Assembly: GCA_030635485.1 (NCBI GenBank)
Contig: DAOVYS010000028.1
Coordinates: 1-17,478, forward strand
Length of the DNA stretch: 17,478 nucleotides
Direction: 5' to 3'
Source of the DNA: Pseudomonadota bacterium
Lineage (GTDB): Bacteria; Desulfobacterota; Desulfobulbia; Desulfobulbales; DAOVYS01
A program made the translations under genes and the position numbers. Shown here in pieces: positions 6,527 to 14,356 of this stretch. The notes beneath the pieces were generated by a model that ran no database searches, was not told the DNA's origin, and worked only from the letters and a program-made list of their open reading frames with translations. How positions within the stretch are numbered: position 1 is the first letter of the stretch; the number at the start of each line of letters is the position of its first letter.

Positions 6527-8812
6527 TTAATCCAGACTTTTCAGTAGTTCTTCCGCCGCCTTTTTCTCCGGAAAATCAGCCTGTTGTTTTAGGCACTGGA
6601 TTAATTCATCACGTGCTTGGTCCGTTTTTTTCTTTTCTTTCAGTGCAAGAGCCAGATGGTACCGGAGTGTCGGCATCTCGGGCAGGGCGTTCACGGCTTC
6701 GGTGAATTGTGTCACTGCGAGGCCGAAAGATTTCCGTTTGTAATATATCCAGCCCAGCGTATCCGCGATATACGGATCATCCGGCTTTTGTTCCTTGGCA
6801 ACAAGTGCAAGACGCATGGCTTCTCCAAGGTCGCCGTCTTTTTCTTCTGCCAGAATCCAGGCCAGATTGTTGGCGGCCGGTGCAAATTCGGGTGAGAGTT
6901 CCAGTACGTTGCCATAGGCTTTTTTTGCGCCGGCAACATCCCCGTTTTGGTCCAGCATGGTGCCGAGTCCCATATAGGCCGGTGCTGAATCAGGTTTTTT
7001 ACTGATCAGGCTCTGGTATTCTTTCATTGCCTCATCGCCTCTGTCAAGTATTCTTAAGGTGCGAGCGACCATGATATAGGGACGGGGGGCATCAGGGGCA
7101 AGGTCCCGGCTCTTTCGGAAGGATTTTAGCGCCTCATCATATGATTTCTCCTGAAACAGCATATTGCCGAGCAGCATAGCTATGTTGGGGTTGTCCGGCA
7201 CTTTGTCCGCCTGGTTGCGTACGCGCTGGACGGCATGGGAAATGCCACGGTCGGCAGCCAGAATATTGGCAAGTATTGCGAGGCCAGGGGCATAGCCGGG
7301 ATCAATCTCCAGGATTTTTTCAAACATTTTATCGGCCTCGGATGAATCCTTAAGTGCCAGATGGGCAAGAGCTTTATTCTGCAGTATATCGATGTTTTCC
7401 GGAACAGCATCTTGTAACTGCTCAAACAGCTTCAGTGCGTTTTCAAATTCCCGGGCCTGCAACATGCATTTCCCGAATATTATTGCCGCGCCGAGATTGT
7501 TGGGCGCCAGTTGCAGTGCCTTAATGGCCTCAAGCCTGGCTGCTTCGAAATCTCTTTTTAAAAGTAGATGGTGAGCCAGGAGTGTGTGGGCCATGGGATC
7601 TCTTGGGTTTAATTTTATCGCCTCGGCAGCAGCCTTCTGGGACAACTCAGGTTCTCCCTGGTTGAAGTGAGCAACGGCCTTCTGGTAGAAAGCATCCCCC
7701 CACTTGGGATATTCCCGCACCAGTTCGTTCAGAATAGGGAGCGCATCGGAACTTTTTCCATTTTTGAGCATCAGTTTGGCCTTTAAAAGATTGGCCTTCC
7801 CGTGTTTGCTGTTGTCGGCCAGAATTTCGTCTGTCATCTGTTTTGCGAGCGATAATTTTCTCTGATCAAAATAGAAGTCAGCAAGTATTGATTTGGTATT
7901 ATTCGGATTTTTTGATCTGGCAATTGCCTCTTTAAAGGCGGACTCGGCATTGTCGGCATTGCCTTGTTTTTTGTAGAAATTTCCAAGGAAGATATATGGA
8001 TCAGGGTCATCAGGTGCGATGTTAATCCCGGATTTGATGGCCTGTTCAGCCTTTTCAGGATCGTTATTGTTTATATAAAAAGAGGCCAGATTCATGTACG
8101 GCCCTGGTGAATCAGGGAACGCCGAGGCCATTTCTTTTATCCGGGCCTCTGCCTTATCCAGTTCTTTGCGGCTTAAGTAAAAAGAGATAAGGGCCTTATG
8201 GTTGGCCGGTCCGGCGGGATCCAGCTCAAGGGCCTTTTTAAGGGATGCTTCAGCATCTTGGAATTTTTTCTGAGCTGAGAGAATTTTGGCCTTGGTGATG
8301 TGTAAGTAGCTGAGGTCAGGATGTTTTTCGATAGCCTTGTCTATTAGATCTTGAGCAGATTCCAGCCTTTTGTCTATCAGTTCAAGGCTGGCCTTCAGAT
8401 TGAGAGCATTGGCATGATTCGGATCAATGGCAAGAATTTTTTCCACATTTTCAAGACATGCTTCTTTCTGTTTTCCCAGATAAAGCATCTCCGCGGTCTT
8501 GAGAAGGGCATCTACGTTTTTTGGATTAAGATTTGCTGCAATACTCAACTGTTTAAAGGCATCTTTGAATTCCTTTGATTTCAGGAGGGTCAGACCCAAC
8601 TGATAACGGGCATCAGCGAATTTTGGATCAATCTGCAGGGCGTTGCGGAATTCTATGATAGCTGCCTTGGTGTTGTCGGCCTCTACGTATTTTATCCCTT
8701 TTTGATAGAATGCATTTTTTTTGTCTTCCGAATTTGAGCAGCCGGAAAGCAGGAGCATGGACATACACAATATCAATATTGGGGCAAAGGATTTAAATAA
8801 TGTTTTGTTCAT
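6527..8812 (-). CDS. TPR-repeat lipoprotein, PrsT-like (exosortase-associated)
   Basis: A 761-residue exported lipoprotein: a lysine near the N-terminus, a hydrophobic stretch at 8-22, then the lipobox LSGC with Cys25 as the lipidated residue. From about residue 33 to the end it is a solenoid of roughly 20 tetratricopeptide repeats, each about 34 residues, with recurring patterns such as ARYQLGLTLL, GPYMNLASFYINN and APAANNLAWILAEE. TPR solenoids scaffold protein complexes; it would lie in the periplasm, anchored to a membrane. Large TPR lipoproteins named PrsT occur with XrtA/PEP-CTERM loci, and the divergent exopolysaccharide operon supports that call, but this one is shorter than the roughly 900 residues I associate with that family, and a generic TPR lipoprotein cannot be excluded. 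GAGG lies 8 bases before the ATG. The metallophosphatase follows after 10 bases. Confidence 0.8.
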   Translation of the reverse strand: MNKTLFKSFAPILILCMSMLLLSGCSNSEDKKNAFYQKGIKYVEADNTKAAIIEFRNALQIDPKFADARYQLGLTLLKSKEFKDAFKQLSIAANLNPKNVDALLKTAEMLYLGKQKEACLENVEKILAIDPNHANALNLKASLELIDKRLESAQDLIDKAIEKHPDLSYLHITKAKILSAQKKFQDAEASLKKALELDPAGPANHKALISFYLSRKELDKAEARIKEMASAFPDSPGPYMNLASFYINNNDPEKAEQAIKSGINIAPDDPDPYIFLGNFYKKQGNADNAESAFKEAIARSKNPNNTKSILADFYFDQRKLSLAKQMTDEILADNSKHGKANLLKAKLMLKNGKSSDALPILNELVREYPKWGDAFYQKAVAHFNQGEPELSQKAAAEAIKLNPRDPMAHTLLAHHLLLKRDFEAARLEAIKALQLAPNNLGAAIIFGKCMLQAREFENALKLFEQLQDAVPENIDILQNKALAHLALKDSSEADKMFEKILEIDPGYAPGLAILANILAADRGISHAVQRVRNQADKVPDNPNIAMLLGNMLFQEKSYDEALKSFRKSRDLAPDAPRPYIMVARTLRILDRGDEAMKEYQSLISKKPDSAPAYMGLGTMLDQNGDVAGAKKAYGNVLELSPEFAPAANNLAWILAEEKDGDLGEAMRLALVAKEQKPDDPYIADTLGWIYYKRKSFGLAVTQFTEAVNALPEMPTLRYHLALALKEKKKTDQARDELIQCLKQQADFPEKKAAEELLKSLD

Positions 8813-8851
8813 TGTTCAGCCTCGCTGTTTGGACTTATAGGTCGTGTCCAT

Positions 8852-8870
8852 CCGGAAATACCATTTCCGG
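8852..8870. repeat. Perfect 8-base-pair hairpin in the divergent spacer
   Basis: CCGGAAAT at 8852-8859 and ATTTCCGG at 8863-8870 form a perfect stem with a 3-base loop, extended by TGT (8845-8847) opposite ACA (8871-8873) past a four-base bulge. It lies 40 bases upstream of the TPR lipoprotein start, in its leader if the promoter is further right. There is no T-run, so it is more likely a short palindromic repeat or regulatory hairpin than a terminator. Confidence 0.5.
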
Positions 8871-9052
8871 ACAGGCATTAGGTTAGACCTCTGGATCGTG
8901 TATAAACCTCTTCCTGATTCACATAAATGTCAGAATAACATGGTTTTGATCCGGTTTCATCCAAAATGGTGTCCAATGTGCAGAATATTGTTGCGTTTTT
9001 TTGGTCTGTGGTTCATCATATATTTTATATGTTTGTATAGGATGTTGGAGCT

Positions 9053-9068
9053 GGCAACGAGTGTTGCC
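9053..9068. promoter_or_regulatory. Palindrome in the divergent control region, possible operator
   Basis: GGCAAC, a 4-base spacer, then GTTGCC forms a perfect palindrome 63 bases before the export-protein start. It lies in the roughly 320-base region that must hold promoters for both the TPR lipoprotein and the exopolysaccharide operon. A dimeric regulator site is a reasonable guess. It also resembles a -24/-12 sigma54 promoter, but the GG and GC are 11 rather than 10 bases apart. I found no clear sigma70 promoter in this spacer, and no credible gene. Confidence 0.3.
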
Positions 9069-9130
9069 TGTCCGGTTCGGGATAATCAGTATCATTATAA
9101 CGAGTAAATAGCGTGTCTGGGAGAATTCTG

Positions 9131-9736
9131 ATGAAACGTATTTCTTTTTTTAGAGACATTGTTCGCAGTTGTCTTATCCTGTTTGCGGGTGCGGTCGTTT
9201 TATTAGTTTTTCAAGCCGGACCGTTGCCGGCAGCCTCATCGGATTCAGCAGACGGTGAGTATAAAATCGGTCTTGGAGACATAATAGAGGTCCAGGTCTG
9301 GAAAGAGGAAGCGCTTTCAAGGACTCTTGCCGTACGTATTGACGGTCGCATATCATTGCCTCTTGTTGGAGATGTTGTGGCTGCCGGCAAATCGACGACT
9401 GAGCTTGCGCTTGATCTTGAGAAGCGATTCGGTGAACTTGTCGGGGATCCGGTGGTATCGGTCATGCTGTCAGAGAACAGAAGTCAGAAATATTATATCA
9501 TGGGTCAGATCGGCGAGGCAGGGGAGTTTGCCATCGACTATCCTATAACGGTGGTGCAGGTAATTGCCCGTAGCAAGGGTTTTAAGGAGTGGGCTGATAA
9601 GTCCGGGATTGTCGTGCTCAGGCGGGAGAATGGCGGTGAGAGAATGATCATGTTCAATTATGAATCATTTGTAAAGGGACGTTCTTCAGAGCAGAATATC
9701 CTTATTATGCCGGGAGACACTATTATTGTTCCGTAA
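9131..9736 (+). CDS. Wza-type polysaccharide export protein (short, XrtA-type)
   Basis: A 201-residue exported protein that would form or line the outer-membrane/periplasmic channel for exopolysaccharide. A signal peptide spans about residues 1-35, with basic residues before a hydrophobic run and a likely cleavage after PLPAAS. The Poly_export domain follows at about 43-113, with YKIGLGDIIEVQVW and the VRIDGRISLPLVGDV segment, then one SLBB-like beta-grasp domain at about 120-201 with YYIMGQIGEAGEF and MPGDTIIVP. It lacks the C-terminal helix and extra SLBB domain of E. coli Wza (about 380 residues), matching the short form seen beside exosortase loci. No lipobox cysteine is present, unlike Wza. 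GGGAG lies 7 bases before this ATG, which decides against the GTG at 9113. It is the first gene of the operon. Confidence 0.88.
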   Translation: MKRISFFRDIVRSCLILFAGAVVLLVFQAGPLPAASSDSADGEYKIGLGDIIEVQVWKEEALSRTLAVRIDGRISLPLVGDVVAAGKSTTELALDLEKRFGELVGDPVVSVMLSENRSQKYYIMGQIGEAGEFAIDYPITVVQVIARSKGFKEWADKSGIVVLRRENGGERMIMFNYESFVKGRSSEQNILIMPGDTIIVP

Positions 9737-9917
9737 GGGCCTGTAAGAAAATAACTTGGTCGATATTGAGCTTAGATTTGGGCCAGGTTTGGATGCGGTG
9801 ATTGAGTAAAACCGCAGGCGTAGCAGGGTTACGTTGAGGATTTTGCGATTGAGCCGCATTCAAAGATGGCCCGAAGATAAGATGCAAGATTGGTCAAATT
9901 ATTTTTTTATAGGCCCT
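9736..9917 (+). repeat. 182-base imperfect palindromic element after the export gene
   Basis: The left arm begins on the last base of the export-gene stop codon (AGGGCCTGTAAGAAAATAAC) and pairs with the right arm ending at 9917 (read backwards AGGGCCTATAAAAAAATAAT). Complementarity continues inward through TTG, then GGGCCA and ATGCGG blocks, giving arms of about 75 bases at roughly three-quarters identity around a central loop near 9812-9840. Most clearly aligned differences are transitions that still pair as G-U in a plus-strand RNA. It has no coding capacity and resembles a miniature palindromic element or a structured intercistronic RNA. Confidence 0.75.
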
Positions 9918-9976
9918 AAGCTTTGCACAGGCATCGCGTGCGGATGAAGTGCTGCCGGATATTTACTGCAAAGCTT
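9918..9976 (+). repeat. Second inverted repeat before the beta-barrel gene
   Basis: AAGCTTTGCA at 9918-9927 is the exact reverse complement of TGCAAAGCTT at 9967-9976, with 39 bases between. It directly abuts the preceding palindromic element and ends 28 bases before the beta-barrel start codon, leaving the AGGTGG ribosome site at 9995-10000 free. There is no T-run after it. Confidence 0.6.
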
Positions 9977-10004
9977 GAAAAATTTGTGGATAACAGGTGG
10001 TCAT

Positions 10005-11273
10005 GTGAAAAACGCTCTTATTTGTTTAACTTCGATTCTATCACTTATTTTTTTCGCAGCGCCATGTATATCCGGCGCCAGGACGAACAGTCTGTATGGG
10101 AGTGTATCTGTTCGGCAGTCGTATGATTCCAATGTGTATCGTACCGATGAAGATCATGAAGAAGGCTGGACCACTATATTGTCGCCGACAATACGGCTTA
10201 CATCCGAGGGCAAGAGTGATTCATGCTCGTTCAGTTATTCTCCTGGTATCAGGTATAATCACAGGACGGATGAAGACGATCTGGATCATGACTTGTCTTT
10301 GTCGGTTGACAAGAGTCTTTCTTCCCGTGTGAAGGTTGCGATCAGAGATAATTTTGTGGAGACTGAAGAGTCTGTACAGGACGAAGAAGCAGGAATCGTA
10401 CTGTCTGAAGACCGGCTGGACAACCGTTACTGGACTAATAGTTTTTCCGCTCGTATGGAATTTGAATATGCCATGGACAGCATGCTGGTGCTTGCGTATG
10501 CCAATAGTATATTGGATAACGAGAGTGCCGGCCAGGATGATTACATAAAACACAATCCGAGCGTAAGTGTTTCCTACAGATTTAATCCACAATGGGACGG
10601 TAATCTCTCCTATGACTACACAAAGGGTAATTTTACGTTATCTGATGACCTGAAACAACATTCCTCAGCCTTAAAGGTTGGATTTCAGGTTACAACAAAC
10701 CATAAGTTCAGCGGGGAATACAGTTTCTCTCACACGGATTTTCAGGGTATTTCCGACGACTATTCGATTCATGGTGAGACCCTGGGATGGGACTGGGGTA
10801 TTGATCAACGTACTGATTTGTCGGTGTCGGTTGGTGTGACCCATGTGTCAAGGGATTCCGGGACGGATTCAAGTGCTTTTAAATATGGTCTGTCCGTGTC
10901 CAGGGAATTTAAGCGGGGGAATATATCCTTTTCAGGAAATGGCGGGTTTGATGAGCGCTACTTTGAGGGGGCCGGCGAGGGTCTTTCCCGGTTCCGGATG
11001 TTGAAAGGAAGTCTGAGCTACCAGTTAATGGAGAATCTGTCATCCGATCTCTATCTTTCCTATAGAAATGACGACGACCCGGATCAGATTGATGATAACG
11101 AGAAGGACACCTATGGCGCCGGAGTCAATTTGTCATACGCTTTTGGCCGCTGGTATTCGATCTCGGTCGATTATTCTTATCGTCAGGTGAATGCTGACCT
11201 TGATTTTGATGACTACGATGACCATCGTGTTGTCCTGGCGTTTACAGCAGGTAAGGAACTCGTGCGATGGTAG
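10005..11273 (+). CDS. Outer-membrane beta-barrel protein of an XrtA-type exopolysaccharide locus
   Basis: A 422-residue predicted outer-membrane barrel. The GTG at 10005 is chosen because AGGTGG lies 4 bases before it and it starts a clean signal peptide (about 1-26, ending SGA); an upstream TTG at 9975 would add ten unrelated residues and falls inside a hairpin. The mature part alternates polar and hydrophobic residues in paired strands (for example VRQSYDSNVYRT, FSYSPGIRYNH, LSVSVGVTHVSRD, SISVDYSYRQV) and ends in Trp, typical of barrel proteins. The many acidic turns (such as DDDPDQIDDNEKD) might bind divalent cations. It resembles the roughly 430-500 residue barrel family found beside XrtA loci (TIGR03016-like), where a secretion-pore role is suspected. 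The family match is from memory of sequence style and context, so it is moderate. Confidence 0.75.
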   Translation: MKNALICLTSILSLIFFAAPCISGARTNSLYGSVSVRQSYDSNVYRTDEDHEEGWTTILSPTIRLTSEGKSDSCSFSYSPGIRYNHRTDEDDLDHDLSLSVDKSLSSRVKVAIRDNFVETEESVQDEEAGIVLSEDRLDNRYWTNSFSARMEFEYAMDSMLVLAYANSILDNESAGQDDYIKHNPSVSVSYRFNPQWDGNLSYDYTKGNFTLSDDLKQHSSALKVGFQVTTNHKFSGEYSFSHTDFQGISDDYSIHGETLGWDWGIDQRTDLSVSVGVTHVSRDSGTDSSAFKYGLSVSREFKRGNISFSGNGGFDERYFEGAGEGLSRFRMLKGSLSYQLMENLSSDLYLSYRNDDDPDQIDDNEKDTYGAGVNLSYAFGRWYSISVDYSYRQVNADLDFDDYDDHRVVLAFTAGKELVRW

Positions 11274-11429
11274 GTAAGCGTTCACCCGCACTCCATCTGC
11301 ACGCGCGTTCAGGGTAAGTGACATAGGGCGGGTGGTATAGTCACTCGTCCTGATCACGTACAGCTAGGGCACTGGTAAACGCTTACATGCTGGTGGTTCT
11401 CGTAGTTCGTACCCCTGGTGAACGGTTAC
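11274..11429 (+). repeat. Palindromic element after the beta-barrel gene
   Basis: The left arm GTAAGCGTTCACC (11274-11286) starts immediately after the stop codon and pairs, with one mismatch each, with two alternative right arms: GGTAAACGCTTAC at 11374-11386 and GGTGAACGGTTAC at 11417-11429. An inner pair GTGAC/GTCAC and an alternative CACCCGC (11284-11290) with GCGGGTG add further structure. No gene fits here. It is unrelated in sequence to the elements at 9736 and 14101. Confidence 0.65.
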
Positions 11430-11458
11430 GATGGTAGAGAAGGAAGTGACCACAGATT

Positions 11459-13060
11459 ATGGAACATGAACAAAGGCAAAGCCTGAAAAAGTATCTTGAT
11501 ATCGCTCTCCGCAGGAAGAAATTCATTATTTTCTGCCTGTTGGTTTGCATTGTGGCGGGATTGGGACAATATCTCCGTACTCCTAAGAGCTACCTGGCAA
11601 CCTCTCTTATCAGATATCAGCGGCAGAGTGTAAATCCGTCCAAGATGTCTCCGGATGTCCAGACCCGTATCAGGGAGATGGTGAGTACGGTCGGACAGCA
11701 GATAACCAGCCGGACCAGTCTGGAGAGGCTGATAAAGAAATTTGATCTTTATACGAAAATGAGGGAGAAGATGCCTATGGAGGATGTGGTGGTCATGATG
11801 CGTGATCATCATATCAATATCAAGCCGGAGGGCAGGGGTGATATTTTTCGAGTTTCGTATCATGGCGGCGACCCCAAGAAGGTAATGCTTGTCACCAATG
11901 AACTGGCAGCCAAATTTATTGAGGAGAATCTCAGGTTCAGGGAGGAAAGGGCGTCTGAAACCTCCGCTTATGTGAAAGATGAATTACAGATGGCAAAAAA
12001 GTCTCTGGACAAGATTGAGACGACCATGCGGGATTATAAGTTGAAATTTTATAATGAGATGCCGCAGCAGCGTGACGTCAATATGTCCCGGCTGAATTCC
12101 CTACAGACTCAGTATCAGGGAAATCAGGACAGTATTCAGGACCTTGAGCGTACAAAGATCCTTATCCAGGAGCAGATTTCGTTGCGGAAAAAAGAGATCA
12201 GCGGGGAAAGGCAGAGAATGCTGAGCCTCATGGAGTCAACCGGCAGTGTCCCGGGTCCGGGACAGGGCGGCGGCTATGAACTGGAAGAATTGTCTGGAGT
12301 CAGACGGGCATTGAAGGCTCTGCAGATCAAGTATACTGAACTCCATCCTGATGTAAGACGTCTTAAACGCACTATTAAGGAATTGGAAGAGAGTTTGGCT
12401 GCAAAGTCCGACAGTGGTCCGGAATCTGAGGAAGTAGTAGATACGTTTGGTTCGGATGCAGTGATTGAAAATCAATTCGGACAAATGATACTGCAACAAA
12501 AGGGTGTTGAGTATAATATTGAAAGATTAAAAAAGGAAAAGGAAGAGATACGATCTCAGATAGAAAAATATCAGAAATGGGTGGAGGCCGCGCCTGTGCG
12601 CGAGGCAGAGTGGACAGCCCTTACAAGAGATTATGAACAGTTGAACCGCCATTACCAGGAACTGGTTGCCCGAAACCTGGCTGCGGAATCAGCTGAAAGT
12701 CTTGAAAGACGCCAGAAAGGCAGCCAGTTCAAGATTGTGGATCCTGCCCATTTTCCTGAAAAGCCGTTTAAACCCGATTTTATTAGAATAATGCTTGTCG
12801 CGCTGGCAATTGGTTTTGGAATGGGAGGAGGGCTCTCCTTTGGCCTTGAATTTCTTGATACCTCTTTTAAGGATGCTGAAGAGCTGGAACCTTATCTCAA
12901 ATTGCCCGTGGTATGTTCCATCCCGTACATTTTTACAGAGAAAGAGAAAAAATGGAATAAGACAAAATTTGTTCTATGGGCTGCGGCCTTTGTCGTTTCC
13001 GTCGGAATCATAATAGCCGGCACGGCTTATATGATCTATACGGGCCGAATAATTCTCTAG
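11459..13060 (+). CDS. Wzz/GNVR-type polysaccharide chain-length determinant
   Basis: A 533-residue inner-membrane polysaccharide co-polymerase that sets chain length and couples synthesis to export. TM1 is at about 21-39 after a short cytoplasmic tail. A large periplasmic part follows with long coiled-coil stretches and the GNVR-like region around EWTALTRDYEQLNRHYQEL. The proline-rich PEKPFKP at about 433-439 precedes TM2 at about 441-462. A cytoplasmic segment (FLDTSFKDAEELEPYLKLP) is of the kind that contacts the partner BY-kinase, and a third membrane span lies at about 503-527. The kinase domain is not fused; it is the separate gene at 14357. This layout matches the XrtA-associated chain-length family (TIGR03007-like). 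AAGGAAG lies about 12 bases before the ATG, longer than usual. Confidence 0.9.
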   Translation: MEHEQRQSLKKYLDIALRRKKFIIFCLLVCIVAGLGQYLRTPKSYLATSLIRYQRQSVNPSKMSPDVQTRIREMVSTVGQQITSRTSLERLIKKFDLYTKMREKMPMEDVVVMMRDHHINIKPEGRGDIFRVSYHGGDPKKVMLVTNELAAKFIEENLRFREERASETSAYVKDELQMAKKSLDKIETTMRDYKLKFYNEMPQQRDVNMSRLNSLQTQYQGNQDSIQDLERTKILIQEQISLRKKEISGERQRMLSLMESTGSVPGPGQGGGYELEELSGVRRALKALQIKYTELHPDVRRLKRTIKELEESLAAKSDSGPESEEVVDTFGSDAVIENQFGQMILQQKGVEYNIERLKKEKEEIRSQIEKYQKWVEAAPVREAEWTALTRDYEQLNRHYQELVARNLAAESAESLERRQKGSQFKIVDPAHFPEKPFKPDFIRIMLVALAIGFGMGGGLSFGLEFLDTSFKDAEELEPYLKLPVVCSIPYIFTEKEKKWNKTKFVLWAAAFVVSVGIIIAGTAYMIYTGRIIL

Positions 13061-13136
13061 TGTTCTATGTTATTTTGTGATCCGTAGATGATCCTTTGAT
13101 GCGTTAACCAGCCTCATACTCTCAATAAGCGATCTT

Positions 13137-14096
13137 ATGTACAGCAGACATTTCGGTCTTACCGGAAAGCCCTTTGACCTGATTCCTGATCCAGGGACAC
13201 TGTTTATGAGTGAGGCGCATCAGGAAGCTCTGGCAATTTTACGGTACGGCGTAATTGATCGAAAGGGATTCCTCCTTTTGACAGGGGACATCGGCACAGG
13301 TAAGACAACGCTTCTGCAGGCATTGCTAATATCATTGAACATAAGAGTCCATGTCTGTTTTATTGCCAATCCCACCCTTTCCGTAGCGGATTTTTATTAT
13401 TTTCTTTCATCCAAGTACGGTCTGAGTGAGTATGAAGGCAACAAGGCCAGGTTCCTGATACATTTCGCGGAGTTTCTAAAAAATTGCCGGCAGAGGAGTG
13501 AGCGGGTTCTTTTGATTATTGATGAGGCCCATGTTTTTCCCGTGGAACTGCTTGAGGAGATCAGGCTTCTTTCTAATCAGGAGTTCCAGGAATATGGGCT
13601 GTTATCCATTTTTCTGGTTGGTCAGCCGGAGCTGAATGACCGGCTTGCCGATGAACGTTTACTGCCCCTTAGGCAGAGGATTGGTATAAGGTTTCATCTG
13701 AAACCGTTTTCAGATAATGAAACTGGTGATTATATAAAATTCAGGATGAGAAAGGCCGGAGCTCAGCGATTGGACATTTTTACAGATGATGCAATCAGAT
13801 TGATTCACCATGTGAGTGGGGGAACTCCCCGGGCGATCAATGTACTGTGCGATCAGGCGTTACTGAGTGCATTTGCTGATAGCAGATTGACTGTGGATGC
13901 CGGAATAGTGAAAGAGTGCGTGAAGGAATTGAAGATTCCGGGAGAAGACGCTTCTCCGACCGTTTCACCCAAAGGTGTTTTCAGATCTTCTGGAAAATCG
14001 TTTCCATGGCAGATGTTAACAGCTCTGTTGGCGATTCTGGTTCTTATCTTGATGATAGGGATTCTTTTCAAGATATATCAGGATGTTTCATTTTAA
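13137..14096 (+). CDS. ExeA-like AAA ATPase with C-terminal membrane anchor (XrtA-associated)
   Basis: A 319-residue ATPase with the start typical of this group (MYSRHFGLTGKPFDLIPDP). Walker A GDIGTGKTT is at 50-58, Walker B VLLIIDEAH at 124-132, the sensor-like LVGQPEL at 160-166, and SGGTPRAIN at 227-235. A proline/serine-rich linker leads to a single membrane span at about 291-313, so the ATPase domain would sit in the cytoplasm tethered to the inner membrane. Relatives include ExeA/GspA of type II secretion, but no peptidoglycan-binding domain follows here. The size and neighbours match the ATPase regularly found in XrtA exopolysaccharide loci (TIGR03015-like), whose exact role is not established. 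The ribosome site is weak. It lies 76 bases after the chain-length gene, and that gap holds nothing notable. Confidence 0.88.
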   Translation: MYSRHFGLTGKPFDLIPDPGTLFMSEAHQEALAILRYGVIDRKGFLLLTGDIGTGKTTLLQALLISLNIRVHVCFIANPTLSVADFYYFLSSKYGLSEYEGNKARFLIHFAEFLKNCRQRSERVLLIIDEAHVFPVELLEEIRLLSNQEFQEYGLLSIFLVGQPELNDRLADERLLPLRQRIGIRFHLKPFSDNETGDYIKFRMRKAGAQRLDIFTDDAIRLIHHVSGGTPRAINVLCDQALLSAFADSRLTVDAGIVKECVKELKIPGEDASPTVSPKGVFRSSGKSFPWQMLTALLAILVLILMIGILFKIYQDVSF

Positions 14097-14100
14097 CTGA

Positions 14101-14282
14101 TGATGGTCTCGTAAAAAGTATCGGGATGGCTAAAGCAAAAATTTCGATATACGCCCCGCAGGAAGTGCCCTTGGGGTACAAGGAGTAGTGATTTTTCAGG
14201 TGCGAGACCATACATATGGTATGTCGAGTGGCTGAAAAATTGCTACGACGCAGTAGATCGGACTTTTTGCGACGCCATCAAC
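14101..14282 (+). repeat. 182-base palindromic element of a dispersed repeat family
   Basis: Outer arms: TGATGG...CG.AAAAAGT at 14101-14119 against ACTTTTTGCGACGCCATCA at 14262-14280, with three mismatches in 19. Nested inside, ATGGTCTCG (14103-14111) is an exact inverse of CGAGACCAT (14203-14211), CCCC/GGGG and AAAAAT/ATTTTT pairs lie within it, and CTAC/GTAG forms a small hairpin near 14243-14256. The left end is 4 bases after the ATPase stop. Partial copies occur at 2382-2412 and probably at 1-15. It has no coding capacity, so it is a likely non-autonomous mobile or palindromic repeat. Confidence 0.75.
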
Positions 14283-14356
14283 TGATTAAACTGACGGCTC
14301 GTAATTTGCCATGGGGTGTCCACCCCACCCTATTATCTATATAAAGGAGTAATACC

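Noticed and set aside
9053..9068. Sigma54 (-24/-12) promoter
   Set aside because: The GG and GC are separated by 11 bases instead of the required 10, and the palindrome explains the similarity.
8844..9107. Plus-strand open frame of 87 codons in the divergent spacer
   Set aside because: It begins with GTG inside a hairpin region, has no ribosome site and no recognisable domain, and covers the region needed for promoters.
9923..10004. TTG start at 9975 for the beta-barrel gene
   Set aside because: It falls in the right arm of an inverted repeat, has no ribosome site and disrupts the signal peptide; the GTG at 10005 has AGGTGG upstream.
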